Shown: in pieces, positions 43,000-52,412 of the stretch
Layout: every line of letters begins with the position of its first letter
Position numbering within the stretch: position 1 is the first letter of the stretch
Assembly (NCBI RefSeq): GCF_025685625.1
Contig: NZ_JAGSYI010000006.1
Location: 124,001 to 188,000 of the forward strand
Direction: 5' to 3'
Source: Acidicapsa acidisoli
GTDB lineage: Bacteria > Acidobacteriota > Terriglobia > Terriglobales > Acidobacteriaceae
DNA: 64,000 nt
Position numbers and translations under genes: made by a program
The notes under the pieces: generated by a model
What the model saw: only the letters and a program-made list of their open reading frames with translations
The model's database searches: none
What the model was told of the DNA's origin: nothing

Positions 43000-44334
43000 T
43001 TACTGCTTGATCACGGTGCCGTCACGCAGGCGGATTTCGCCCCATCCGCCATTCAGCGGGCTCGCAGTGAAGGGCGCCTTGGCTGCTTCTTTCTCGTCGA
43101 TCTCGATGCCCCAGCCCGGTTTCTCGCTGACCCAAAGGTAGCCGTCGCGCATCTCCGGACATCCCTGAAAGATGGCCTGGGTTCGCTCGTTGAAGGGCGT
43201 GTACTCTTGGATGCCGAAGTTATAGCTTACTAAGTCGAGAGTTACATTGGCCATATGGCCCACGGGCGAAACATCGCCGGGACCATGCCACGCGGTCTTT
43301 ACGCCGAACTGCTCGGCGAGAATTGCAATCTTGCGCGCCGGACTGAAACCTCCCGCCTGCGAAACATGCACGCGGATGTAGTCGATGAGCTGCTCGGTGA
43401 TGAGCGGCTGCCACTCGTGCGGGCTGTTGAAGAGCTCGCCCATGGCAATGGGGGTAGCGCAGTTCTGGCGGATCTGGCGGAAGTAGCCCAGGTCCTCGGG
43501 CGAGAGCGGGTCCTCGAGAAAAAACATGCGGAACGCTTCGGCCTCTTTGCAGAACTGAACGGCTTCGTTAGGCGAGAGGCGCTCGTGCATGTCATGGAGC
43601 AGCTCGACCTCGTCTCCGAGCTGGTGGCGGCAGATTTCGAGCAGCTTGATCGCGCGACGCATTTGTGCCCCACGATCAAAGAGAGGCTTGTCGTGCAGCG
43701 CCGTTGGTCTTCCCTGATCCTTGTGCTGCGAACCGTACCCCGCCATGCCGGGCAGGCCCACCTGTACCCGCACGTTGCGAAATCCTTGCGCCATCAGCTT
43801 CCTTGCGTTGTCCACAACTTCCTCGAACTCAGCGCCACTGGCATGCGTGTAGGCATCGACGGCTTCTCGGCACTTGCCGCCTGCCAGCTGGTAGACGGGC
43901 ATGCCGGCCTGGCGGCCCTTGATGTCCCATAACGCCTGGTCGATGCCGCTGATGGCGTTGTTCAGGACCGGGCCGTTTTTCCAGTACGAGCTGTCGTAGC
44001 AGGATTGCCAGATGTCTTCGATGCGATCGGTGGTTTTGCCGACGAGGAAGGGCTTGAGGTATCGCTCCACCGCGGGCTTCACCAAGTCGGCGCGCTGCGT
44101 GAAGGTGGCGCAGCCGTAGCCGTAAAGACCGTCCTGGTCAGTGGTGATTTTGACCACGGTCAGGCGCGCGCCTTGCGGCTCACACTCGATGACGCTGATG
44201 TCCTTGATGCGCGGAATGGGCATGGCGCGGGTAGCGCGCTCGGTTTGCGAATCGGCCAGGGTAAAGCGCGAAGCGGCGGTGAGTATGCCGGCACCGGCAA
44301 CGGAGGAGAAGAATCTTCGGCGCGAAATGGGCAA
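43000..44334 (-). CDS. Tat-exported enolase-superfamily dehydratase (mannonate dehydratase/RspA-like)
   Basis: 444 residues. A twin-arginine signal (ISRRRFFSSVAGAGILTA) is followed by the MR_MLE fold: capping domain (SSYWKNGPVLNNAISGIDQA) and barrel with ligands in LLHDMHERLSPNEA (Asp), FFLEDPLSPEDLG (Glu) and AMGELFNSPHEW (Glu), then KTAWHGPGDVSPVGHMAN. The pattern matches sugar-acid dehydratases of the mannonate/gluconate subgroup. The start is a TTG with AAAGG upstream; no ATG precedes the Tat motif. Most members are cytoplasmic, so export is unusual. The exact sugar acid is unknown. The DUF362 gene is 175 bases upstream on the same strand. Confidence 0.87.
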   Translation of the reverse strand: MPISRRRFFSSVAGAGILTAASRFTLADSQTERATRAMPIPRIKDISVIECEPQGARLTVVKITTDQDGLYGYGCATFTQRADLVKPAVERYLKPFLVGKTTDRIEDIWQSCYDSSYWKNGPVLNNAISGIDQALWDIKGRQAGMPVYQLAGGKCREAVDAYTHASGAEFEEVVDNARKLMAQGFRNVRVQVGLPGMAGYGSQHKDQGRPTALHDKPLFDRGAQMRRAIKLLEICRHQLGDEVELLHDMHERLSPNEAVQFCKEAEAFRMFFLEDPLSPEDLGYFRQIRQNCATPIAMGELFNSPHEWQPLITEQLIDYIRVHVSQAGGFSPARKIAILAEQFGVKTAWHGPGDVSPVGHMANVTLDLVSYNFGIQEYTPFNERTQAIFQGCPEMRDGYLWVSEKPGWGIEIDEKEAAKAPFTASPLNGGWGEIRLRDGTVIKQ

Positions 44335-44509
44335 GGCGTTTTTCCTTTATATGCGCAATAGAGATGGCGCGGATTGGCAACGCAATTCTAACCTGCCAAT
44401 AGACGTATCTGCGGGTACTAAAGATTTGGACCTGCGGATCGAGGTATGTGCAATCGATGAAAAGCGCAGCGGTTGGAATGGCTACCCACGCGATGTATCT
44501 GCAGCTTGA

Positions 44510-45676
44510 TCATCCCCAGTGCGTTAGCAGCGGATAGGGATAACGCACCTTTTCAATGGGAGGACCGACGACTTCAATGCGGGTCAGGTCGCGTGTGCCC
44601 ACGCCCAGGCTCTCTGCAAGCCGCAGCGTGCTGTCGCACTTCTGGAACGGCGGCTTTCCGCGATCGGCCATTGGGTCGAAGCCCATGATCGCAGTAGCCA
44701 CCGCATCGGTCGCCACGCAATTCATGCCTGCAACCAGCAGGCCGGGATGGATGGCCTGATTGACCCACTTTCCGCCGTCCCGATAGGGTAGTTCGCCAGC
44801 GGTCATGGTGTAGATGCCATCGATGACGGCAAGGTGAATGGGCCGCGAAGCAACGAGATCGGCGGTGATGCGCGGCACGCGGAAGCCCGGATCTGTGGAT
44901 TGAGCCACCGGCTGGGGCGCGCTCTTGGGAGGCGTGCGTGAGCCGGAGTGCATGGGACCCCGGTAGCCGATGGGGACGATGGCGGGTTCGTCTTCTGGCA
45001 CCTCGTCGCTGTAGATGGTGCAGGGCGTGATGCCGAAACAGTTTTTCATCGACAGCGTAACCCCTGCCGTGCGGTGCTCTTTCAGTTTGGCCAGCGAAAT
45101 GAATACATCGCAATCTCGATAGGAATGGTTCAGATCGTAACCTGCGTACATCAGGCCCCCGCCGGGGACCATGAAGCGCGCATAGGTTTTGGCGTTGCCC
45201 AGGAAGTTGGTATTTTCAAATTCGACCGACTTTGCGGCGCCGGCGAAATCCTGCGGCTTCCAGCCCGACGCGATCATGAATTCCTCAATTGGCTTGGTTC
45301 CAGCGGGCACACTTTCGAGCAGGCGAATGCGCCGCGCACCGGCCGAGCCAAGCAGCGTAATCAAAGAACCGATGACCTGCGGATGCACCCAGTGCGTGGT
45401 CTGATTGGGCAGGTTGCCTAGCTTCATTTGGGTTGTGCCGGTCATGTTCAGCTTGATTGCGACAGTCTTGCCCCGCACCAGCGGCCCGATGCCGCCGAGC
45501 TGATCAAACATCACGGCGAGCACATCCGTGACCTGGCGGTTGTATTCTGCGCATTGGCCGATGGCGACGCGCGCAGCCGGCGTTTTCAGAACCGATGCCA
45601 CGCCCGGCGCGGCCACAGCGCCGACTGCCACACCCGCAGCAGCAAGAAATTCCCGGCGGGAGAAATTCGTCTTCAT
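44510..45676 (-). CDS. Tat-exported DUF362 protein
   Basis: 388 residues. A twin-arginine signal (NFSRREFLAAAGVAVGAVAA) precedes a DUF362 domain: GKTVAIKLNMTGTTQMKLG, YRDCDVFISLAKLKEHRTAG, VTLSMKNCFGITPC, HLAVIDGIYTMTAGELPY, GMNCVATDAVATAIMGFDPM. DUF362 is often fused to ferredoxin, but no 4Fe-4S motif is seen here. The ATG at 45676 has GGAGGGTGGTC upstream; the frame extends 8 codons more. Its function is unknown. It may be cotranscribed with the enolase-type gene downstream, another Tat substrate. Confidence 0.85.
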   Translation of the reverse strand: MKTNFSRREFLAAAGVAVGAVAAPGVASVLKTPAARVAIGQCAEYNRQVTDVLAVMFDQLGGIGPLVRGKTVAIKLNMTGTTQMKLGNLPNQTTHWVHPQVIGSLITLLGSAGARRIRLLESVPAGTKPIEEFMIASGWKPQDFAGAAKSVEFENTNFLGNAKTYARFMVPGGGLMYAGYDLNHSYRDCDVFISLAKLKEHRTAGVTLSMKNCFGITPCTIYSDEVPEDEPAIVPIGYRGPMHSGSRTPPKSAPQPVAQSTDPGFRVPRITADLVASRPIHLAVIDGIYTMTAGELPYRDGGKWVNQAIHPGLLVAGMNCVATDAVATAIMGFDPMADRGKPPFQKCDSTLRLAESLGVGTRDLTRIEVVGPPIEKVRYPYPLLTHWG

Positions 45677-45955
45677 GACCACCCTCCATTCGCACATCAA
45701 TTATGGGCCTGTTTGTGGATCTCCGGAGGCCGAAATTTGTTATTTGCATGGCGGCACGGCTGAAACAGCCCCGGGTCAACCACCGGCAGCTATGAGCACG
45801 AACTTTCGACTACCGCAGCAAAATAGCCAACGACGATGGAATGCGGAGGCTCACCAGCCCCGAGAAAACAGATGGCAAATCGTCCGGAGATTGCCGACAT
45901 GCTGTCTGCGATTCGCGGTTCCGATTCATCTCTCCGATGATCCGGTTACGATTGC
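45677..45955. other. Intergenic interval
   Basis: About 280 bases between the DUF362 gene and the 3' end of poxB, all neighbours on the minus strand. It should hold the DUF362 promoter. I see no gene or clear structure. Confidence 0.4.
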
Positions 45956-47680
45956 TCAGCGTATAAGGTTGGTCTTGGCGAGGTCGATCACTTCGTCGCC
46001 TCGCCCGCTCAGCACAGCGCGAATCAGGTAGAGGCTAAAGCCCATGGCCTGCTCAACACTGATAGTCGGCGGCATAGACAGCTCCTGACGATTCACCAGC
46101 ACCTCAACCAGCGCAGGGCCCTTGTACGCCAGCGCTTTGGTCAGCGCCGGGCGCAGCTCTTCCGGTTTTTCCACGCGAACACCAAAAATATCAGCTGATT
46201 CGGCCAGCTTCGCAAAATTCGGATTGACCAGGTCTGTACCATAATCGACCAGTCCGGCTGCTTTCATCTCCAGTTCTACAAAGCCCAGAGAGCTGTTACT
46301 GAAAACCACCAGCTTTACTGGCAGTTTGAGCTGTCGGAGCGTCAGCAGGTCGCCGAGCAGCATCGCGAGCCCGCCGTCGCCGGAAAGGGTGATGACCTGC
46401 CTGCCAGGATGACTGGCCTGCACGCCGATAGCCTGGGGCAGAGCATTCGCCATCGAGCCATGCGTGAAGGAGCCGAGCAATCTGCGCTTGCCGTTCATGT
46501 GGAGATAGCGCGCAGACCAGACCGTAGGGGTGCCCACGTCGCAGGTAAAGACTGCATCTTCGGCCGCTAGCTCATCCAAAACCTTTGCAACGTACTGTGG
46601 ATGGATCGGAGTGCGGCCCGGTTCACCCACGGCGAGATCGTCGAGACTCTTGCGCGCATCTTTGTAGTGGCTGAGGCAGAGATCGAGATAGGAACGGTCA
46701 GACTTACTTTCAATCAGCGGAATCAACCGTTCCAGCGTGTCCTTCACATTTCCAATCAGGCCCAGATCCACCGGAGTGCGTCGTCCAATCTGGTCACCGA
46801 GCCGATCCACCTGAATGATCTTCGCGCTCTTCGGATAGAACTGCTGATAGGGAAAATCCGTTCCCAGCATGAGCAGCGCATCGCAATTCATCATGGCGTG
46901 GTAGCCGGATGAGAAACCCAGCAGTCCGGTCATCCCCACGTCATAAGGGTTGTCGTACTCGATAAATTCCTTTCCACGCAACGCATGGACAATCGGCGCC
47001 TTCAATCGCTCGGCCACTGCAATCAGTTCCGCATGAGCGCCCTCACAGCCAGCTCCACCAAGGATGGTGACCTTGCGCGCGTTGTTAAGATTGTCAGCGG
47101 CATTGCGCAGTTCATCGTCCGATGGGAAGAGGCGCGAGGCTGAACTCTCGATGCCGAGCGAAAGCGCGGGCGCGGAACACTCGCGCAACGCCACGTCACC
47201 GGGAATTATGACCACGGCAACGCCATGCTTCGTGATAGCCGTGCGCATGGCGATGCCCAAAACTCGCGGTATCTGTTCTGGTTGCGAAACCAGCTCGCAG
47301 TAGTGGCTGCAATCTTTGAACAGATGGTCTGGACGGGTCTCCTGAAAGTAGCCGCTCCCAATCTCGTGACTAGGAATTTGTGCCGCAATCGCAAGCACTG
47401 GCACGCGATTCCGATGGCAATCGAAAAGACCATTGATGAGGTGCAGATTGCCCGGACCGCAACTGCCCGCGCACACGGCAATTTCTCTTGTGAGGTGAGC
47501 TTCCGCGCCGGCCGCAAACGCAGCCACCTCTTCATGTCTTACATGCAGCCATTCGATCTGTTTACTTTTCCGAATGACATCGGTTAATCCGTTCAGGGAG
47601 TCTCCTACTACGCCATAGACACGCTCTACGCCTGCGTTCGCCAGCGTTTCGATGAATATTTCGGCCACCGTCTTTGCCAT
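45956..47680 (-). CDS. poxB: Pyruvate:quinone oxidoreductase (PoxB-like, ThDP-dependent)
   Basis: 574 residues, the length of E. coli PoxB. It decarboxylates pyruvate to acetate and CO2 and passes electrons to quinone at the membrane. Motifs are [39 protein letters not shown] (ThDP-activating Glu), [20 protein letters not shown], and the ThDP signature [20 protein letters not shown] followed by [16 protein letters not shown]. The C-terminus lacks the long PoxB membrane helix in clear form ([18 protein letters not shown]), so membrane association is uncertain. Related pyruvate oxidases and acetolactate synthases are the alternatives. The ATG at 47680 has AGGTGAGGACAAC upstream. Confidence 0.88.
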   Translation of the reverse strand: MAKTVAEIFIETLANAGVERVYGVVGDSLNGLTDVIRKSKQIEWLHVRHEEVAAFAAGAEAHLTREIAVCAGSCGPGNLHLINGLFDCHRNRVPVLAIAAQIPSHEIGSGYFQETRPDHLFKDCSHYCELVSQPEQIPRVLGIAMRTAITKHGVAVVIIPGDVALRECSAPALSLGIESSASRLFPSDDELRNAADNLNNARKVTILGGAGCEGAHAELIAVAERLKAPIVHALRGKEFIEYDNPYDVGMTGLLGFSSGYHAMMNCDALLMLGTDFPYQQFYPKSAKIIQVDRLGDQIGRRTPVDLGLIGNVKDTLERLIPLIESKSDRSYLDLCLSHYKDARKSLDDLAVGEPGRTPIHPQYVAKVLDELAAEDAVFTCDVGTPTVWSARYLHMNGKRRLLGSFTHGSMANALPQAIGVQASHPGRQVITLSGDGGLAMLLGDLLTLRQLKLPVKLVVFSNSSLGFVELEMKAAGLVDYGTDLVNPNFAKLAESADIFGVRVEKPEELRPALTKALAYKGPALVEVLVNRQELSMPPTISVEQAMGFSLYLIRAVLSGRGDEVIDLAKTNLIR

Positions 47681-47788
47681 GTTGTCCTCACCTGGGTTTA
47701 GGGCTGCATCGAGCTTCTCGTTAGGAAGCTCGCCCACTTCGCGATTGGCGTTGGTAGCACATTATCAGGATGTCGCCTACATTCCGGG

Positions 47789-49744
47789 TTAGTCGGTGGG
47801 AGATGAGGATGCCAATGTAAATTGAAAGGTTGCGCCCCGTCCGGAGTTGGCGCTTACCCACAAGCGACCGCCATGCGACTCGATAATCTTTCGGCTGATC
47901 GACAACCCCATGCCTGTGCCCTGCGGTTTGGTGGTGAAGAACGCTTCGAAAATGTTATCGACTCGATCAGGAGCGATTCCGATACCAGAATCACTGACAG
48001 AAATCGATAATTGACTATCGGAAGTGTTCTTCGATGTGACGGTCAATTCCCCGCCCGTTTCTTTCATCGACTCGATGCCGTTGAGCATGAGGTTCATCAA
48101 CACCTGTTGCAGTTGCACGCGATCCGCCATGATCGCCGCAAGCCCTGCGTCGCACTCTGTGCGTATTGTAACGGAGTTGCGATTCGCCTTTTCACGCAGC
48201 AAAACGATCATCTCTCGAATGATTTCGTTTACATTCACCAGTTCCCGTTGTGGGTTATCTCGTCTGTAGAGTGAGGTAACCCGGTCGAGGATATCGGCAA
48301 CGCTCTTCGCGTTATTGACCATTCTCGAGGCCGCCTTGCATGCCTCGGCAATATCCGGCGTATCGCGCATGAGCCACTGGATGCAGGCATTGGCGTTGAT
48401 GCCAGCAGCAGCGATCGGCTGCTTGACCTCGTGCGCCAGGGATGCCGCCAGCTCGCCCATCATACTCACGCGATTGATGTGCGCGAGATCTGACTCTAGC
48501 TGGCGCAGCCTCTCTCGCTCCTCCACTGCCCTCTTGAGGTCCGTGATGTCAATGTTGGAACCGATATAACCCGCGAAGTCTCCCGCGCCGGTATATCTGG
48601 GAATGCCACTTTCAGTCACCCACCGGTATTCACCATCCGCCCGCTTCAGGCGATACTCGATTCTGAACGGCTTTCGTGCATGGAAGGCAGGCAGGAAGCC
48701 ATCGAAGCAACCTTGCACATCGTCTGGATGCACGCCCTCGATCCATCCCGTGCCCACTTCCTGCTCCATGGTTCGGTTAGTAAACTCAAGCCACGGTTTG
48801 TTGAAATAATTGCAAAGGCCATCCGTCCCGGTCATCCAAATCAGCACCGGCGCCGTATCGGCCATTTCCTGGAACCGCGCCTCGCTTTCCCGCAGCCGTT
48901 CTTCTGCATGTTTTTGCTCTGTGATATCCCGGTATATAGCATAATTCGCAATCTGCTCGCCAGAATCCGAAGTAACGGGAACGGCGACCATGGCGACACG
49001 AACTTCACTGCCGTCCTTTCTCCTACGAATGGTCTCGACCTCCACTCGACGACCGTCTCTGAGTTGATTTGTGTATTCGCTGGCCCTCTCAAGGAGGGCC
49101 TCAGGAACGATAAGATCATCTATGGGACGGCCCAGGGCCTTCTCCGCCTCGTAACCGAACATGCGCGTGAATTCGTTGTTGACGCTAACAATACAGCCGT
49201 CGGTTCTTAGGACGGCAGCCGCTTCCGGAGCCTGCTCAAAGAAACTGTCTGACCGAAAAGTCTGCTTCTGCAGTACCTCTTGTGCTCGCTTTAGTTCTTC
49301 GATCTCCGTGTTGATACCGTACCAGCGAGTAATTTGTCCGTCAACGCCGTGCCGAGGCACAGCACGAACCGCAAACCACCGATAAGATCCGTCACGTCGA
49401 CGCATGCGCAACTCTGTTTCCAATGAGAGCCCTTGCGTCAAGGCCGCTCGCCATTTTTCGTGAAAATGGGATTTGTCCTGGGGATATATCGCTTCGGACA
49501 ATCCCCCGCCCTGGAGCTGATCTAACGTCAGCCCTGTGTAGTCGAGCCATCTTTGGTTGCAGAATTCTACGCCGCCATCTGGTAGAGCGATCCAGACGAA
49601 TCCCGGAATCGCGTTCATCAACGACGCGCAGTCAAATTCAGTTATCTCGAGACCTGCTGTGTTTTGCGGGAATGCTGGCTGTTGCCTGACCTGCTCATTA
49701 AGCTGGTCAGGAGTCTCATGAACTCCGGATCGCGCGGGTCTCAT
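47789..49744 (-). CDS. Soluble multi-PAS sensor histidine kinase, FixL-like
   Basis: 651 residues without a membrane segment. Three PAS/PAC units occupy roughly 36-145, 160-275 and 285-400 (GFVWIALPDGGVEFCNQRWL; LRTDGCIVSVNNEFTRMFGY; LIWMTGTDGLCNYFNKPWLE). The HisKA domain has His near 437 (ELAASLAHEVKQPIAAAGIN) and the ATPase has QQVLMNLMLNGIESM, DSGIGIAPDRVDNIFEAFFT and TGMGLSISRKIIESHGG. The ATG at 49744 has GGGAGGAGACGT; the frame extends 20 codons more. No receiver domain or regulator gene lies beside it. It is divergent from the tmo cluster, as PAS kinases of the TodS/StyS kind are near aromatic oxygenases, so control of tmo is a reasonable guess. Confidence 0.9.
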   Translation of the reverse strand: MRPARSGVHETPDQLNEQVRQQPAFPQNTAGLEITEFDCASLMNAIPGFVWIALPDGGVEFCNQRWLDYTGLTLDQLQGGGLSEAIYPQDKSHFHEKWRAALTQGLSLETELRMRRRDGSYRWFAVRAVPRHGVDGQITRWYGINTEIEELKRAQEVLQKQTFRSDSFFEQAPEAAAVLRTDGCIVSVNNEFTRMFGYEAEKALGRPIDDLIVPEALLERASEYTNQLRDGRRVEVETIRRRKDGSEVRVAMVAVPVTSDSGEQIANYAIYRDITEQKHAEERLRESEARFQEMADTAPVLIWMTGTDGLCNYFNKPWLEFTNRTMEQEVGTGWIEGVHPDDVQGCFDGFLPAFHARKPFRIEYRLKRADGEYRWVTESGIPRYTGAGDFAGYIGSNIDITDLKRAVEERERLRQLESDLAHINRVSMMGELAASLAHEVKQPIAAAGINANACIQWLMRDTPDIAEACKAASRMVNNAKSVADILDRVTSLYRRDNPQRELVNVNEIIREMIVLLREKANRNSVTIRTECDAGLAAIMADRVQLQQVLMNLMLNGIESMKETGGELTVTSKNTSDSQLSISVSDSGIGIAPDRVDNIFEAFFTTKPQGTGMGLSISRKIIESHGGRLWVSANSGRGATFQFTLASSSPTD

Positions 49745-49803
49745 ACGTCTCCTCCCGAAGTGATCGCGACTCCAAAGAGAACTGAGGACAGGAACGCCGT
49801 TCA

Positions 49804-49851
49804 AGCATACGGGCCGCTGCGTTGACGCGACAGCCGCGACGAGAGTATGCT
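49804..49851. promoter_or_regulatory. Spaced inverted repeat in the kinase/tmo divergent region
   Basis: AGCATAC at 49804-49810 and GTATGCT at 49845-49851, perfect 7-base arms separated by 34 bases. It is central to the 199-base divergent gap and could be a pair of half-sites. No sigma-54 box was found. Confidence 0.35.
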
Positions 49852-49943
49852 ACCCCACCAGAAGCGGTTTTTCAATTCGCAACTGCAATCCATTGAAAGA
49901 GTAGTCCTTCGTATCCCCGCGTTGTCGAGATGAGGGAGGATAG

Positions 49944-51437
49944 ATGCTGAACAGAGAGGAATGGCTACCTCTCGCCCGTAAGCTGGATTGGGACTACTCG
50001 TATGTACGAGAAGAGGAAGTCTTCCCAGAGGAGATTAGTGGCCATCCCTGGTTGCCTCATTCCGAGTGGAAAGACTGGGAAGAGTCTTTTAAGACGTCCT
50101 ATCGCGAATACGTCGACAACCAATACGAGAAGGATATGGCGGTCTATGCTGTACGAGACGCCGTGGGCCGGATAGAAAACCTTCAAAAGCTGGCTTCGCC
50201 TTGGATGAACAGCCTGAAGATACACGCAGCCGCACTGCCGCTTGCGGAGTTCACCGGTGCGATCGGCAATCTACGGGGTGCGAGATTCGGCCGCGACAGT
50301 GCATGGCGAACCATGGCAACCTTTGGAGCGCTTGACGAATATCGCCATACTCAGATCCCGCTGCTACTCTTCCATCAGTTGGTAAGATTCGACTCCCAGT
50401 TCGACTGGGCTCATAAGTTCTATCACACCAATAATTGGTTCGCGATCGCGGCGCGGCACTTCTTCGATGAGTTGACGCTCGGGCAAAATGCGATTGAGTT
50501 TCACATCGCCACCAATTTCATCTTGGAAACCGGTTTCACCAATCTGCAGTTCGTTGGATTGGCATCTCTTGCTCGCGAAGCCGGCGACCATATGTTTGAG
50601 AGGATGGTCACCAGCATTCAAACGGATGAGGCCAGGCATGCGCAGATTGGGCACCCTGTTCTCGCTACTGTCATGAAACATGATCCCGAGTATGTGCAAT
50701 ATCTGGTTGATAAGTGGTTCTGGCGAAACTGGCGCGTTTTCTCAATTTTGACGGGAGTCTCTATTGACTATCTGACCGCGTTGGATCAACGTCCTTATTC
50801 CTTTAAGGAGTTCATGGAGGAGTGGATCATCGATCAATTCTTGCGGACACTGGATGAATTTGGACTTCAGAAGCCGTGGTATTGGGAGCTTTTCCTGGAG
50901 GAACTCGATATCTACCATCACATGATCTACGCGAGCGCTTATAGTTATCGAGCAACTTTGTGGTTCAACTTCGTGATACCGGGTCCGGCAGAAAGAAAGT
51001 GGTTAGGCCAGAAATATCCTAAGTATTGGGATGACATGGATGCTGTCTGGAAGCAAGTTAGCGAACGCTGGAAAACCGTCGGTCCTGGGCCTGAAAACGA
51101 ATTCGCGGTGCACGGTACTTCCCTGCCGGCTTTTTGTGATCTATGCCAATTACCGTTGAGTGCCGGTACTCCGAGTAAAAACACTGCGAGAGTCATTGTT
51201 CACGAAGGCGGCAAATACATTTTCTGTTCCGAACCATGTCAGTGGATTTTCCTGCGGGAGCCTGAAAGATATGCCAATCACAAGGATGTAGTGAAGCGCG
51301 TTCTTTCAGGAGAAGCCCCGGCTGATCTTCCAGGTTTGTTGACCGAGTATTTCAGACTGACCCCTGAAACCTGGGGCAAAGACGTTCATCATGGCGACTA
51401 CGAGTGGCTCCGCACCCCACAAACTTCCGGCACTTAG
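49944..51437 (+). CDS. tmoA: Diiron aromatic monooxygenase hydroxylase, alpha subunit (TmoA-like)
   Basis: 497 residues. The four-helix diiron site is complete: Glu102 (PLAEFTGA), Glu132 and His135 (DEYRHTQ), Glu195 (FILETGFTNLQF), Glu229 and His232 (QTDEARHAQ). The catalytic Thr of toluene 4-monooxygenase is kept (Thr199). The C-terminal part (about 395-450) has four Cys (398, 401, 428, 432) in FCDLC and FCSEPCQWIF, a YHS-like zinc or metal site. The ATG has GGGAGGATAG. First gene of a compact tmoABCDE operon. The enzyme would add one oxygen atom from O2 to an aromatic or alkene; the substrate is not known. Confidence 0.94.
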   Translation: MLNREEWLPLARKLDWDYSYVREEEVFPEEISGHPWLPHSEWKDWEESFKTSYREYVDNQYEKDMAVYAVRDAVGRIENLQKLASPWMNSLKIHAAALPLAEFTGAIGNLRGARFGRDSAWRTMATFGALDEYRHTQIPLLLFHQLVRFDSQFDWAHKFYHTNNWFAIAARHFFDELTLGQNAIEFHIATNFILETGFTNLQFVGLASLAREAGDHMFERMVTSIQTDEARHAQIGHPVLATVMKHDPEYVQYLVDKWFWRNWRVFSILTGVSIDYLTALDQRPYSFKEFMEEWIIDQFLRTLDEFGLQKPWYWELFLEELDIYHHMIYASAYSYRATLWFNFVIPGPAERKWLGQKYPKYWDDMDAVWKQVSERWKTVGPGPENEFAVHGTSLPAFCDLCQLPLSAGTPSKNTARVIVHEGGKYIFCSEPCQWIFLREPERYANHKDVVKRVLSGEAPADLPGLLTEYFRLTPETWGKDVHHGDYEWLRTPQTSGT

Positions 51438-51470
51438 CTTTCTGGCAATTGGTTACTGGAAAGGATAGTT

Positions 51471-51707
51471 ATGCCCGTTCCGCTCTATGGTTTCTTGCAG
51501 GGCGATGTACTTGGTCTTGTGATTCTGGCAGACGAAGAAGAGACAGTCCAAAGCCTGGCACAAAAACTTCAGGATGCATGCAGCCTGCGGGTCGCATGCA
51601 AAGATCATGTGCGCCTGATTTACAACAACAAAGAGATGAATCCGGCGCTTACGGTTGCGCAGGCAGGCTTTCAGGCGTTGGATCGGATCGATGTTGTTGC
51701 GGGCTAG
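51471..51707 (+). CDS. tmoB: Monooxygenase gamma subunit (TmoB-like)
   Basis: 78 residues, the usual size. It has a ubiquitin-like beta-grasp fold and packs on the alpha subunit of the hydroxylase. Signatures are PLYGFLQGDVLGLVILADEE and VRLIYNNKEMNPALTVAQAG. It starts 33 bases after tmoA with AAGGATAGTT before the ATG and ends 5 bases before tmoC. Confidence 0.92.
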   Translation: MPVPLYGFLQGDVLGLVILADEEETVQSLAQKLQDACSLRVACKDHVRLIYNNKEMNPALTVAQAGFQALDRIDVVAG

Positions 51708-51712
51708 CAGCG

Positions 51713-52063
51713 ATGGGCTATCAAAAGATTGCCGAAGTTGAAGACCTTTGGAGTGGCGAAATGAAAGGTCTGGAAGTCAGTGGAGAGCATATTCTGTTGG
51801 TCAACCTGGATGACCGCATTTATGCATACGCGGATGCTTGCCCTCACCAAAGGAGCCGTTTAAGCGAGGGCGCGCTCTCGGGCAAGGTTATCCGTTGCGC
51901 AAGACATCAGTGGGAATTTGATGTTTGCACTGGCAGTGGGGTGAATCCTCAGAATACCTGCCTAAGGGCGTTTCCAGTCAGGCTCGACGGACCGGACATC
52001 CTTGTAGACATCGATGCCTGTGCCGTTTCAGAAACCGCCATGGAAGGAGGACACGGGCGATGA
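51713..52063 (+). CDS. tmoC: Rieske ferredoxin of the monooxygenase (TmoC-like)
   Basis: 116 residues. It carries one Rieske 2Fe-2S cluster with ligands Cys43, His45 (ACPHQRSRL) and Cys62, His65 (RCARHQWEFDV), and delivers electrons to the hydroxylase. The ATG at 51713 is used because homology begins there; the frame opens 103 codons earlier inside tmoA and tmoB. Its stop overlaps the tmoD start (ATGA). Confidence 0.93.
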   Translation: MGYQKIAEVEDLWSGEMKGLEVSGEHILLVNLDDRIYAYADACPHQRSRLSEGALSGKVIRCARHQWEFDVCTGSGVNPQNTCLRAFPVRLDGPDILVDIDACAVSETAMEGGHGR

Positions 52064-52371
52064 CGCAAGAGGTAGCGGGAGACTACCATCGAGTCGGGCC
52101 TGTTCTCCAGGCAGGAAGCGTGGCCAACGCCATCGTTGCAGCGATCAGGGATCTGAATCAGGATGTTCTGGTCGTCGACCGAGGCGCTTATCTGCGCGTG
52201 CTTGTTCCCCAATGTTGCGTTGTGACGCGGTCCGCGATTGAAAAGCACCTGGGGCGCCCGTTTCGCTTCCCGGGCGAGTTGGAGACTGTGATGGCGGCCT
52301 TCAAGGGCTTGCTGGAGCTGAACCAGGACGATGCTGCGTGGCGGTTTGCGAGGACTCGCAATTCCGATTGA
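52060..52371 (+). CDS. tmoD: Monooxygenase effector protein (TmoD-like)
   Basis: 103 residues. This cofactor-free coupling protein binds the hydroxylase and tunes its active site. The core is RVGPVLQAGSVANAIVAAIR, DLNQDVLVVDRGAYLRVLVP, and QCCVVTRSAIEKHLGRPFRF. The ATG at 52060 overlaps the tmoC stop and has AAGGAGG upstream, so translation is coupled. The frame opens earlier inside tmoC, which is not used. Confidence 0.92.
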   Translation: MTQEVAGDYHRVGPVLQAGSVANAIVAAIRDLNQDVLVVDRGAYLRVLVPQCCVVTRSAIEKHLGRPFRFPGELETVMAAFKGLLELNQDDAAWRFARTRNSD

Positions 52372-52412
52372 AGCAATCCCGAATCAAGGCTGCTGTTTTC
52401 GCGGAGGAGTCT

